A stretch of 64,000 bases of DNA. It comes from DATEKX01 sp963726785 (GTDB lineage: Bacteria > Acidobacteriota > Blastocatellia > UBA7656). The notes beneath the pieces were generated by a model. That model made no database searches and was not told the DNA's origin. It saw only the letters and a program-made list of their open reading frames with translations. The translations under genes and the position numbers were made by a program. Position 1 is the first letter of the stretch. Every line of letters starts with the position of its first letter. This document shows, piece after piece, positions 1-9,476 of this stretch. The stretch is taken from contig CAVSDJ010000004.1 of assembly GCA_963726785.1 (NCBI GenBank), positions 47,236 through 111,235 of the forward strand, read 5' to 3'.

Positions 1-1
1 G

Positions 2-1705
2 GTGTGGGCGTTAATCATATGGCTGGCAGGAGCGGCGTTGATCTTAGCTCGCCTGATTGTAGGAACTGCGAGCGCGTGGTGGGTCGTGAGACGCGCAGAA
101 ACAGTCAACGATGATATGTGGCTGAATCTTGCGAATCATCTCGCGCTTCGAGTCGGACTTACGCGACCAGTCGCTCTGCTTAAAAGCAAGGGCGTGACCA
201 TGCCTTTGACGTGTGGGGTGATAAGATCAGCGATTTTGCTTCCGGCGGATGCCGACGACTGGCCGGATGAGCGCCGCCACGTCGTACTGCTTCACGAGCT
301 TGCTCACGTGAAGCGAAGAGATTGCTTGACGCAGATGCTTGCTCAAGTGGCTTGCGCGATATACTGGTTCAACCCGCTGACATGGACAGCGGCTCGCCAG
401 CTTCGCATGGAGCGCGAACGCGCCTGCGACGATCAAGTGCTGGATGCGGGCACGAAAGCGTCTGACTATGCAGATCACCTGCTCGATATCGCTCGGCGGA
501 TCAGATCCAGGAACTGCTCATCGCTGGCTTCAGTGGCAATCGCTCGCCGCTCGCAGTTGGAAGGGCGGTTGCTCGCGATTCTCGACCCGAGCGTGAGCCG
601 TCGCGGCCTTAGTCGCATTGGTTCCGTAGCGGTCGCTCTCATCGTCGCTTGCATAATTCTGCCGCTCGCATCTTTGCGTCCTTCTGCTCACACGCAGGCA
701 CGGTCTTCCGAGCGCGCAGATACGACTGCGCCCGTTGCGATTAAAGTATTCAGCATAGGCGCGAGCGAATCGGCGTCCAAGATTGCGCCTGCTCAAACAG
801 CGTCGCAAGCGGAAGAAAGCGAAGTTGTTCCGCCTGATGCGCCGCCGCTTATTGAAATCGAATCTCCTGCGCCGCAGCCCACAAACGTTGAACCTCAACC
901 AACAGCAGCGCAAGCGCAAGCGCCTGCCAGTCAGCAGGAAAAAGATTCTGCGGTCGCGGCTCTAGTTGAAGCTCTAAAGGATGAGGATGCAGAGGTGCGG
1001 GAGACATGCGTTGTTCGCGCTCTCGCAAATCGGCGGGCCGCACGCGACGGAAGCGTTGATCGCTGCTTTGAAAGACCCAAGCCCTGAAGTCCGAGAGAAA
1101 GCGGTCTGGGGACTTGGAATGAGACCGGGCGCGGGACAGGTGGATGCCTTGATTAATGCTTTGCGCGACAGCAGCGCGGGGGTTAGAGAGAAAGCCGCGT
1201 GGTCTTTGGGGATGGTAGGGAATCAAAGCGCAATCGAGCCGCTCGCAAACGCCTTGAAAGACGAAGACGCAGAGGTGCGACAGAAAGCCGCGTGGGCGCT
1301 TGGAATGAGAGGCAACAGCCGCGCAATCGAGCCTTTGATCAATGCTTTGAAAGACAGCGTGCCCGACGTGCGAGAGATGGCGGCATGGTCGCTGGGGATG
1401 AAAGGCAACAACAGCGCGATAAAGGCTTTGAACGCCGCGATGAAAGACGGAAACAAAGACGTGCGCCAGAAAGCCACCTGGGCTTTAGGGATGCTGTTGA
1501 TGAGGAGCGGCGAATCGTTATCGCCCGATAACGACCTCGACCTCGATGGGACGTTGAGGCTGATGTTGATAACAATGACGATGACGATCATATCGGTTCT
1601 GGCTCCGGGTCGGGCGCTGGCAGCGGCGCAGGAGTCGGAAAAGGAAACGGGTCTGGGAAGGGAAGCGGAAAAGTAAAAGCCAAACATAAAGCTAAACCCG
1701 AATGA
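2..1705 (+). CDS. BlaR1-type M56 membrane metallopeptidase with C-terminal HEAT repeats (5' truncated, two frameshifts)
   Basis: The gene is cut by the window start. Visible residues 4-21 and about 205-225 are membrane segments. The zinc motif HELAH lies at residues 98-102, followed by the ERERACDD stretch typical of family M56 (BlaR1/MecR1), which senses an outside signal and cleaves a BlaI-type repressor or other target. A Pro/Gln-rich linker leads into about six HEAT repeats of roughly 31 residues (pattern EPLINALKD..VREKAAWALG). The frame shifts at about 1007 (one extra base) and at about 1548 (GGG where GGGG restores the frame). Once corrected, the protein ends at 1705 with an Asp-rich tail, a Gly/Ser-rich stretch and a Lys-rich end (KAKHKAKPE). 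The next gene has the same repeat type and a similar acidic tail. A BlaI-like repressor would be expected just upstream, outside the window. The family call is firm; the target is unknown. Confidence 0.8.
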
Positions 1706-1913
1706 ATGAAAATCGGGCCGCGTTTCATGTTTGATTAAGTTCGTTTTTGTTTGATTCTTATCATCTGGAAGTGCTCACCAGATGCTCAGTGAATAGTTCC
1801 TGAAAGCAAATCGTTAAGTGAAACACTTGATGAGGCGGCGCATTCACGGATGCGGACGGCAAATCTTTTAAGGACAGGTGTTGTCATTCATCAATCGCAA
1901 GGAGGTTCTCCGC

Positions 1914-3239
1914 ATGAAAAAACTAACATCATTTGCAATCGCGTTGATGGTCTCTTGTTTGTGCCTGGTGTGGTATCAAGCGCAGGCAGTGGCAGCAAGG
2001 CAAGACTCATCACAAGCGCCCGTTGATTTAAGAGAGAAGATCAGCAAGCTCAGTTCATCAAACGCAATCGAGCGCGCGACTGCCGCTTGTCAGATAGCAG
2101 GCATGAAAACAGGCCGCCCCTGCTATTCCACAACTCATTCAATTGCTCGGCGACGACACGCCGATTAACGTGATACTCGATTGCGGAGAGCGGAACGAGT
2201 GGATGCGCAGGCACAACATAATTCAGGAGACTTCGCCCGGCAAAAAAGCTGCCGAAGCGCTCGCAGTGATTGGCGAAGCGTCGGTTGCGCCTTTGATTAA
2301 CGTGATGCATGGCAAAGACGGAAAAGCGCGGGCGAATGCCGCATGGGCTTTGGGCATTATAAAAGACCCGCGAACGATTGAGCCTTTGATCGCCGCCTTG
2401 AAAGACGATGAGTGGCAAGTCAGAGAGCACGCCGCTTGGGGATTGGGACTCAAGAGAGACCGCAGCGCCGTCGAGCCTTTGATCAATGCTTTGAAAGACC
2501 GCGAAGCACAGGTACGCGAAAAGGCTGGCTGGTCGCTCGGTCTTGTAGGCGACAGTCGCGCCGTCGAACCTCTGGTTCAAGCTTTGCGTGACAACAGCCC
2601 GAAAGTGCGCGAGCAGGTTGCGTGGTCTCTGGGGTTGAAAGGCGATTCAAATTCTGTCGAGCCTCTGACCGCCGCTTTGAAAGATGAAGAATGGAAGGTG
2701 CGAGAAAAGGCCGCGTGGGCGCTCGGTTTGAAAGGCGATAAGCGTTCGGTCGAGGCTTTGATGTCTGCCTTGAAAGATTCGAATGATGAGGTCAGAGAGC
2801 AGTCGGCGTGGGCGCTCGGTTTGAAAGGTGATCGTCGAGCGATTTCGGCTTTGAATATTGCTTTGAAAGATCAGAGCAAGGATGTGCGAAAGAAAGCCAC
2901 GTGGGCATTGGGAATGATCTTGATGCGCAATGGTAAAGCGGTTGATGCTGAAATCAACGGTGACAATGATGTTAATGTGGAGTAACATTGATGTGGACGT
3001 AGATGTAGATGAAGACAGGGAAATGGATGCAGATAGAGATATGGATGACGAGAGATGACGATGATGATTCGCCGAGTCCGTCTCCATCGCCCTCTCCAAG
3101 TCCATCACCTTCTCCAAGTCCATCACCGTCGCCTCGCGTGAGGATAAGCCCCGGAGTGCCTGCTGTGCCGACTCCGAGCGCGCCTCCCGCGCCGAAAGCA
3201 AAGCCGAAAGCGAAATCAGGTCACAGCATCGGCCAGTAA
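1914..3239 (+). CDS. exported HEAT-repeat protein with acidic and Ser-Pro tail (frameshifted)
   Basis: The start ATG at 1914 follows AAGGAGG at a good distance and opens a signal peptide (MKKLTSFAIALMVSCLCLVW, cleavage after AQA). About eight HEAT repeats follow, nearly identical to those of the M56 protein upstream. The reading frame changes at the C-run near 2117-2120 (removing one C joins the parts as GRPAIPQLIQLLGDD), again near 2983, and again near 3054. The last two breaks lie in an Asp-rich tract (DVDVDVDEDRE, then DDDDD). The end is an (SP)n repeat and a Lys-rich KAKPKAK stretch. HEAT arrays are protein-binding scaffolds. Adjacency and shared repeats suggest it works with the M56 protein in the periplasm, which is inference. 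It may be a true pseudogene, but single-base sequencing errors are more likely given the rest of the window. Confidence 0.7.
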
Positions 3240-3270
3240 CGCTTTTGCAGTTTGCAGACGAATGCGTACC

Positions 3271-3347
3271 TGTAGAGGGCGACGCACTGTGGTCGCCCCG
3301 GATTCATCTATTTCTAGTCTGGGGCGACCACAGAGGGTCGCCCCTAC
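3271..3347. repeat. intergenic inverted repeat of the GGGGCGACCACAG type
   Basis: The left arm is at 3271-3299 and the right arm at 3321-3347, with imperfect pairing (TGTAG..GGGCGAC..TGTGGTCGCCCC). A shorter relative with the same GTAGGGGCGACCACAG core lies at 33966-34004. It sits between two convergent genes, so it could end transcription from both sides, but it has no clear U-run. Confidence 0.6.
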
Positions 3348-3372
3348 ATGACTTTCAATAAAGAACGCTTCG

Positions 3373-5541
3373 TTAGTTCGTTGCCGTCACGTTCATATTC
3401 AGCGCGCGAACCAGAAAGCCCCATCGGTCGGCAATCTCTTCAATCGTCTTCTTAGTGGGTTTGCCCGCGCCGTGACCCGCTTTGGTCTCAATGCGAATCA
3501 AAATAGGATTCGAGCCGGATTGCGCCGCCTGCATCGCTGCTGCGAACTTGAAGCTGTGCCCGGGGACTACGCGGTCGTCGTGGTCTGCCGTGGTTATCAG
3601 CGTCGGAGGGTAAGCCGTTCCCGGCTTGATGTTGTGCAGGGGCGAATATTTGTAAATCGCTTTGAACTCTTCGGAGTTATCCGATGAGCCATAATCAGAA
3701 ACCCACGCCCAGCCGATGGTGAATTTCTGAAAGCGCAGCATGTCCATCACGCCGACCGCCGGGAGCGTCGCGCCGAAAAGCTCTGGTCGCTGGGTCATCA
3801 CCGCGCCGACCAGCAATCCGCCGTTGCTTCCGCCGTGAATCGCAAGCTTGGGTGTTGATGTGTACTTGTTGGCGATGAGCCACTCGGCAGCCGCTATGAA
3901 ATCGTCAAACACATTCTGCTTTTGCAACTTCGTTCCTGCTTTGTGCCAGTCTTCGCCGTACTCGCTGCCGCCGCGCAGGTTCGCAACAGCGTAAACGCCG
4001 CCCATCTCCATCCACACCAGATTGCCGACCGAAAAACTCGGCGTCATCGCAACGTTGAAGCCGCCGTAAGCATACAGCAAAGTCGGATTGCTGCCATCGA
4101 GCTTCAACCCTTTTTTGTATGTTATGAACATAGGCACGCGCGTACCGTCTTTGCTCTTGTAGAAGACTTGCTTCGTTTCGTAATCTGCGGAGCGGAAGTC
4201 AACTTTCGGCGCGCGAAAGACTGTGCTCTTGCCCGTCGCCATGTCGTAGCGATAAGTTGTCGCCGGAGTCGTATAGCTTACGAAAGAATAAAAGGTCTCT
4301 TTGTCGCTGCGCTTTCCGCCAAAGCCCGATGCGCTTCCTATTCCCGGCAACGCGACTTCGCGCACAAACTTTCCATCAAGACTGTACATCTTGATTTGTG
4401 TGTACGCGTCTTTCAGATAAGATGCGACGAACATATTGCCGATGGCCTTGACGCTTTGAAGCGTTTCAGCCGATTGCGGTATCAACTCTTTCCAGTTCTG
4501 CCGCTCAGGTTTGCGCGTGTCTATAGCTATAACTTTCCCGCGCGGCGCGCCTCCGTCTGTCTGCAACCAGAAGACAGGCCCGTCATTGTCAATGACTCCG
4601 TAAGACGCATCGTCTTCATCAAGTAACTTAACAACCGCCGAGTCTTTCGCCTGCAGGTCTTTGTAGTAAACGCGATTCTTGTCGCTCGACCCTTTCGACG
4701 CGTAAATGATCAGGTAGCGACCGTCGTCCGTGACTTCGCCGTTAAACAGCCAGTCTTTCTGATCGGGCCGATCATAGATTAAAACGTCTTCCGACTGCGG
4801 CGTGCCGAGCTTGTGATAGTAAAGCTTCTGGAAAAAGTTCGCGCCGGACATCTTCACGCCCTCTTTCGGCTCGTCGTAGCGACTGTAGAAAAATCCTTTG
4901 CCGTCCGAAGTCCACGATGCGCCCGAAAACTTCACCCACTTGATCGTGTCGGGCAGGTCTTTGCCGGTCTCAACGTCGCGCACGTGCCACTCCTGCCAGT
5001 CAGAGCCGGATTGCGCAAGCCCATATGCCATAAGCCGCCCCTCATTGCTTATCGTAAGCCCAGAGAGCGCAACAGTGCCGTCGCTCGATAGCGTGTTCGG
5101 GTCAAACAACACCCTTCCTTCAGCGTCGAGCGATTCGGTTGTGTAGTAAACATTCTGGCTTTGCAATCCGTTGTTCTTTGAATAGAAATAGCGGTTGCCC
5201 TCTTTGAATGGAATAGTGTATCGCTCGAAGTTCCAGAGCTTCGTGAGCCGTTGCTCGATCTGCTTGCGGGCAGGTATCTCGTTGAGATAGCCGAACGCCA
5301 GCTTGTTTTGCGATTCGACCCACGCGTGAGTCTCTGCCGAGTCGAGGTCTTCAAGCCAGCGATAAGGGTCGGCCACCTTCGTGCCATGATAATCGTCAAC
5401 CTGATCCACCTTCTTTGATTCGGGATAAGCAAGCTTTTGGCCTGCTTGCCCGTTTGATTGAGATAAGGCGATTGGAGTAATGGAAACCGTTAGCATCGCG
5501 AGTGTAGCCGCAAGGGATTTAATGGTTCTGAACAAAGCCAT
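3373..5541 (-). CDS. prolyl oligopeptidase (family S9A), exported
   Basis: This is a serine peptidase that cuts short peptides after proline. The start ATG at 5541 is preceded by AAGGAGCTTGAC and gives a signal peptide ending near ALSQS. An upstream in-frame start at 5574 is less likely. The protein has about 722 residues, normal for S9A. The N-terminal part (DPYRWLEDLDS) and beta-propeller are followed by an alpha/beta hydrolase domain. The catalytic residues are Ser572 (GGSNGGLLVGA), Asp656 (DDRVVPGHS) and His690 (KAGHGAGKP). It is probably periplasmic. It stands alone between a repeat and a divergent neighbour. Confidence 0.93.
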   Translation of the reverse strand: MALFRTIKSLAATLAMLTVSITPIALSQSNGQAGQKLAYPESKKVDQVDDYHGTKVADPYRWLEDLDSAETHAWVESQNKLAFGYLNEIPARKQIEQRLTKLWNFERYTIPFKEGNRYFYSKNNGLQSQNVYYTTESLDAEGRVLFDPNTLSSDGTVALSGLTISNEGRLMAYGLAQSGSDWQEWHVRDVETGKDLPDTIKWVKFSGASWTSDGKGFFYSRYDEPKEGVKMSGANFFQKLYYHKLGTPQSEDVLIYDRPDQKDWLFNGEVTDDGRYLIIYASKGSSDKNRVYYKDLQAKDSAVVKLLDEDDASYGVIDNDGPVFWLQTDGGAPRGKVIAIDTRKPERQNWKELIPQSAETLQSVKAIGNMFVASYLKDAYTQIKMYSLDGKFVREVALPGIGSASGFGGKRSDKETFYSFVSYTTPATTYRYDMATGKSTVFRAPKVDFRSADYETKQVFYKSKDGTRVPMFITYKKGLKLDGSNPTLLYAYGGFNVAMTPSFSVGNLVWMEMGGVYAVANLRGGSEYGEDWHKAGTKLQKQNVFDDFIAAAEWLIANKYTSTPKLAIHGGSNGGLLVGAVMTQRPELFGATLPAVGVMDMLRFQKFTIGWAWVSDYGSSDNSEEFKAIYKYSPLHNIKPGTAYPPTLITTADHDDRVVPGHSFKFAAAMQAAQSGSNPILIRIETKAGHGAGKPTKKTIEEIADRWGFLVRALNMNVTATN

Positions 5542-5674
5542 GTCAAGCTCCTTCTTGTGATTAATCTTTTGCAAAAGTGCTGGTGATATAGAGACTGTAA
5601 AACCGCGCTCTCATAATCCCGTTGTTTAACTTATTATCATATGCGATTAGTTCGTGTCGCAAGTCCATCGGCCA

Positions 5675-7204
5675 TCAAGGTTCTGACGGAATGTCTTTCA
5701 GCGTCCGTGTAAAGCTGCCCGGAGGAATCTCCTGTGCCTCTCGCGGCGATATATAATAAAGATTCTTCTTCTCTCGATTCTCTCCGAAAAAAGTATCCGT
5801 GAGGAACATAATGGTTTGCGCTGGCATGGGGACTCCGTACACAGTCATCCCCCTTGCTTCTACGACCACGAACTTTGGCGTTTCATCGGGTAATGCATTT
5901 ATCTCTTTCCCGGTTTCTACGTAATCGGCTCCGAAGAAGACCGGAAGATGCGGGTCTTTAGCCCACCTGACAAAGCAAGTGTGATAGCCGTCAACGAGCG
6001 CATATATTACGAGCGCAGACATCAAAGTTATAGCGAGCTTCTTGCCGACTTTTCTCTCAACAAACTTAGCAGCCCAGACAGCGGCAGCCGCAGCTAGAAT
6101 CAAGAGGGGCGGCACCAGCAAAAGGCTGCGCAAGGCATGAGGCAATCTCTCTTTGGAAAGAATCACGGGCACTGCCGCTGCAATGAGCCAGATGAATAAC
6201 ATCACATAGGCAAAGCTATGTCTTGTTAAAACAAAAGCCGGTTGCGATGCAGCCCGGTTGCGAGCAAAGCGTTTTGCTATTCTGTTCACTCCAAGCAATA
6301 CGCCGACCCAAAATAGCATGCCGACAGGCCAGAATAGCTCTGGTTTGCCGGAGACATTATGTCGCCAGTTGAGGTCTCCCTGCCAGTTCAACATCCCCAC
6401 TGTTTTTACGGCGTTCGATAAAAGGTTTTTGACGGGCGCGTCAGAGTTGAAAACCGACAGCCCCGCAGCTCGACCAAAGAAACTGTCAGGATGCGCCGCA
6501 AAGTATAAGACCAGCGGAGCAACCACCACGACGGTCGTTATAATGAACGCCGCGACTCCTAACCGGAACTCTCTGTTGAGACCTGACTCGCGAAAGCGAT
6601 GCATGAAATACAGAAGAACGGCCAGCAGGATGAAGGGCGTGCTGCGGTAAGCAATATAACCGTGAAAACCCAGCCCGTAGATAAGACCGGCGGCTAGAAA
6701 GTAAGCGCGCGCGTGCGAGAAACTTCTCGCGCGCCTGAGCTTTCTAAATCCCATAAGCAGAAACACAAGCCCCCAGATGATGAAGAACGGGGCGGTAATC
6801 ACACGAAGTCCGATTCGAGAAAAAATGACGTGCCAGTGAGCGACTGCGAGAAAGAATGCCGCAAGAAGTCCGACTGCTTGCGAAAATAGCTCTCTGGCCA
6901 GGAAGTAAACCCCGGCGACGGTCAGTATTCCAAACAACGCGCTGGGCAGCCGCAGCACCCATGCTTCGCGCCTGCCCAGCGCGTTCAGGAAAAGCGCCTG
7001 AATATTTATGAACAACCCCTCGCGCCCGTTATTTTCAGGATAGAAAATCTTGTAGCTCCCTGTGGCAATCGCCTCTAGAGCGTTATTGCCATTCATGGCT
7101 TCATCTGGATAAAGACCGGGCGGGGTGTTGCGAATATCGTAGATTCTGAAGAAAGTCCCTGTGAGACATATGCCGAGAAGCGCCCAGAGAGTGAATCTTT
7201 TCAT
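5675..7204 (-). CDS. family 39-type membrane glycosyltransferase (ArnT/PMT-like)
   Basis: This is an integral membrane protein of about 509 residues with some ten or more hydrophobic segments. After the first segment comes IRNTPPGLYPDEAMNG; the Asp34-Glu35 pair sits in the first outer loop, where GT-C enzymes of the ArnT/PMT family keep an acidic catalytic motif. Such enzymes move a sugar from a polyprenyl-phosphate carrier to protein or lipid. The C-terminal part after the last membrane segment holds a small soluble region (YVETGKEINALPDE). The acceptor cannot be told. The ATG at 7204 (MKRF) is as likely as the one at 7216. The downstream neighbour on this strand is the prolyl oligopeptidase, with no clear functional link. 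Confidence 0.8.
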   Translation of the reverse strand: MKRFTLWALLGICLTGTFFRIYDIRNTPPGLYPDEAMNGNNALEAIATGSYKIFYPENNGREGLFINIQALFLNALGRREAWVLRLPSALFGILTVAGVYFLARELFSQAVGLLAAFFLAVAHWHVIFSRIGLRVITAPFFIIWGLVFLLMGFRKLRRARSFSHARAYFLAAGLIYGLGFHGYIAYRSTPFILLAVLLYFMHRFRESGLNREFRLGVAAFIITTVVVVAPLVLYFAAHPDSFFGRAAGLSVFNSDAPVKNLLSNAVKTVGMLNWQGDLNWRHNVSGKPELFWPVGMLFWVGVLLGVNRIAKRFARNRAASQPAFVLTRHSFAYVMLFIWLIAAAVPVILSKERLPHALRSLLLVPPLLILAAAAAVWAAKFVERKVGKKLAITLMSALVIYALVDGYHTCFVRWAKDPHLPVFFGADYVETGKEINALPDETPKFVVVEARGMTVYGVPMPAQTIMFLTDTFFGENREKKNLYYISPREAQEIPPGSFTRTLKDIPSEP

Positions 7205-7344
7205 GCGATGCAGCATATCTCATGTGCGTTCCGTGCGCTTCAGCAAATACACCAGCACGCGAAAAAATTGCCTTGCTGGCTCGCGCCGTTCCTTTGCCGA
7301 GGGCGCGAGCCAGTTTATCTCTCGTAAGATGTGCGACCGTAGCC

Positions 7345-8619
7345 CTACTGCGACTGCATCGAATCGAGGAAGTCCGAATTGGTCTTCGTCCTGCCCAGTT
7401 TATCCAGCAGCAACTCCATCGCTTCCGTAGGCGAAAGCTGCGAAAGCACTCTTCTGAGCACGATGATGCGGCTGAAGTCAGCAGGCACAAGCAGCAACTC
7501 GTCTTTGCGCGTCCCGCTCTTGTTAATATCAATTGACGGGAATATGCGCTTCTCTGTGAGCTTGCGGTCGAGATTGATTTCGAGGTTGCCCGTGCCCTTG
7601 AACTCTTCAAAGATCACGTCGTCCATGCGCGAGCCCGTGTCAATCAATGCGGTTGCGATGATCGTCAAGCTACCGCCTTCTTCGATGTTACGCGCAGAGC
7701 CGAAAAATCGCTTCGGCTTTTGCAATGCGTTCGAATCAATACCGCCCGAAAGAATCTTGCCCGACGGCGGCACGACAGCGTTGTGCGCGCGCGCGAGCCT
7801 TGTGATCGAGTCGAGCAGGATGACAACATCGCGGCGATACTCTACGAGTCGCTTCGCTTTTTCAATCACCATATCGGCGACCTGCACGTGGCGCGTGGGC
7901 GGCTCGTCGAAGGTCGAGCTGATGACTTCGCCGTGAACCGAGCGCTGCATGTCCGTGACTTCTTCCGGGCGCTCGTCAATCAGCAAAACTATCAGCGTCA
8001 CCTCGGGGTGATTGCGCGTGATGGAGTTCGCGATGGATTGAAGCAACATCGTCTTTCCGGTTCGGGGCGGGGCGACGATGAGCGCGCGCTGCCCCTTGCC
8101 GATTGGCGTCATCAGATCGAGCACGCGGCCTGCGAGGTTATCCTGATCTGTTTCGAGCTTCAGTTTCTGGTCAGGATAAAGCGGCGTCAGGTTGTCGAAA
8201 AATACCCGGTCACGCGCCATCTCGGGCGGCTCGAAATTGATGGCCTCGACTTTGATGAGCGCGAAATATCGCTCGCCTTCTTTGGGAGGTCGAATCTGCC
8301 CGGAGATGGTGTCGCCCGTGCGCAAATCGAACTTGCGAATCTGCGACGGGCTGACGTAAATGTCGTCAGGGCCGGGGAGGTAATTGTAGTCGGGCGCGCG
8401 CAAAAATCCGAATCCGTCGGGGAGAGTTTCAAGCACGCCTTCGGAAAATATCAGGCCGCTTTTTTCGGTCTGCGCCTGGAGTATCTTGAAGATCAACTCC
8501 TGTTTGCGCATACCGGTTGCGCCTGCGATGTCTAGTTCTTTCGCGATCTGAGTTAGTTTTGAAATGGACATGTCTTTCAGATCGCCTATGTCCATCAGTT
8601 GATTTACATCTTCTGCCAT
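7345..8619 (-). CDS. rho: transcription termination factor Rho
   Basis: Rho is the hexameric RNA helicase that ends transcription at unstructured C-rich RNA. The protein has 424 residues, near the usual 420. An N-terminal Rho_N helical part (residues 5-50) is followed by a cold-shock-like RNA-binding domain (about 56-120, with GFGFLR and DDIYVSPSQIR). The Walker A motif APPRTGKT is at 183-190, and there are a DERPEEV motif, a Walker B (VVILLDSITRLARA) and the Q/R loops (SGGIDSNALQKPKRFFGSARN). It is complete and in frame, and it lies downstream of engB on the same strand. Confidence 0.97.
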   Translation of the reverse strand: MAEDVNQLMDIGDLKDMSISKLTQIAKELDIAGATGMRKQELIFKILQAQTEKSGLIFSEGVLETLPDGFGFLRAPDYNYLPGPDDIYVSPSQIRKFDLRTGDTISGQIRPPKEGERYFALIKVEAINFEPPEMARDRVFFDNLTPLYPDQKLKLETDQDNLAGRVLDLMTPIGKGQRALIVAPPRTGKTMLLQSIANSITRNHPEVTLIVLLIDERPEEVTDMQRSVHGEVISSTFDEPPTRHVQVADMVIEKAKRLVEYRRDVVILLDSITRLARAHNAVVPPSGKILSGGIDSNALQKPKRFFGSARNIEEGGSLTIIATALIDTGSRMDDVIFEEFKGTGNLEINLDRKLTEKRIFPSIDINKSGTRKDELLLVPADFSRIIVLRRVLSQLSPTEAMELLLDKLGRTKTNSDFLDSMQSQ

Positions 8620-8759
8620 AACTATTCCGAATTCCTCTTCTGGTTAAGGGCCGGGCTCGAAGCACGGCACAAAGTTACTTCATGGGAGTCAAGCCATTTT
8701 GGATTGTGAATTGCGGATTTGACAGCGGATCAAAGATTGATTTGAAAGTCAGGATTTAG

Positions 8760-8816
8760 AATCTTCAGATTTGAAATTACAAATCTGCAATCTGCGATCT
8801 GCAATCTGCAATCCTT
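8760..8816. repeat. short tandem repeat of the GATTGCAGATTGCAGA type
   Basis: Imperfect copies of an 8-10 base unit (AATCTGCAATCTGCGATCTG) run into the 3' end of engB and supply its last codons. The unit is low-complexity and common in intergenic spacers. I see no promoter or RNA here. Confidence 0.55.
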
Positions 8817-9382
8817 GTGGTGATTATTTTCCAGATGCGATCTGCTCCACTGCGCGTGACCGCTGAATATTCGATAAGCTCGTTTTCTTTTCCCAGCACC
8901 TCTGATGCGCGACGGAGATTTGCTCTCAACCGGTTGTTGGTGAGCTTGTCAGCCTTGGTTGCAACGATGATGAATGGTAGTCCCCTCTCCTGTAACCATT
9001 CTCTCATCAGCAGGTCTAACTTGGTAGGCTCGTGCCGCGAATCAGTGATGAGAATAGATAGCACAAGATTTGGCCGGGTTGCAAGGTATTTCTCGATCAT
9101 CGGCCCCCAGAGCTTCTTCACATCCGACGGCACACGCGCATATCCGTAGCCGGGTAAGTCCACAAAGTAAAACGCCTCGTTTATCAAAAAGAAATTGATA
9201 AGCTGAGTGCGTCCCGGTGTGGAACTGGTGCGCGCAAGCCCGCGCACTCCCAACAGGCTGTTTATCAAAGAAGACTTGCCCACGTTTGACCGGCCCATAA
9301 AAGCTATTTCCGGTCTGGCGTCGCGCGGGTAATGCTCAAGGCTGGTTGCGCTCTTTACAAAATTCGCGCTCTTTATTTTCAT
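8777..9382 (-). CDS. engB: ribosome biogenesis GTPase EngB/YsxC/YihA
   Basis: EngB is a small GTPase that helps assemble the large ribosomal subunit. With the start at 9382 (MKIKSANF) it has about 201 residues, normal for the family. G1 is GRSNVGKS (residues 30-37), the G2 Thr lies in SSTPGRT (53-59), G3 is DLPG (75-78) and G4 is TKAD. The longer open frame back to 9424 translates an inverted repeat (MLTRGLR) and is not needed. The last ten or so residues (ADCRSQIADL) are encoded by a tandem repeat at the 3' end and are probably not conserved. It follows lon on the same strand, separated by an inverted repeat. Confidence 0.93.
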   Translation of the reverse strand: MKIKSANFVKSATSLEHYPRDARPEIAFMGRSNVGKSSLINSLLGVRGLARTSSTPGRTQLINFFLINEAFYFVDLPGYGYARVPSDVKKLWGPMIEKYLATRPNLVLSILITDSRHEPTKLDLLMREWLQERGLPFIIVATKADKLTNNRLRANLRRASEVLGKENELIEYSAVTRSGADRIWKIITTRIADCRSQIADL

Positions 9383-9405
9383 ATACGACGAGCGGTGAGC
9401 AATCC

Positions 9406-9461
9406 GTAGCCCGCGCGTAAGCAAGGGCGCAAAAGTTCGCCCTTGCTTACGCGCGGGCTAC
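9406..9461. repeat. perfect 24-bp inverted repeat of the TAGCCCGCGCGTAAGC type
   Basis: The arms at 9406-9429 and 9438-9461 are exact reverse complements with an 8-base loop. They lie between lon and engB. A second, imperfect copy lies at 26250-26306 between modB and modC. The hairpin would be very stable in RNA but has no U-run, so it may be a REP-like element or an mRNA processing site, not a simple terminator. Confidence 0.8.
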
Positions 9462-9476
9462 TGCCACTCGCCGCTG

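Noticed and set aside
3070..3135. CRISPR-like short repeats
   Set aside because: This is an in-frame Ser-Pro codon repeat at the end of the HEAT gene, with no spacers.
2..3239. Programmed frameshifting in the HEAT genes
   Set aside because: No slippery heptamer with a downstream pseudoknot was seen, and similar single-base breaks occur in unrelated genes across the window.
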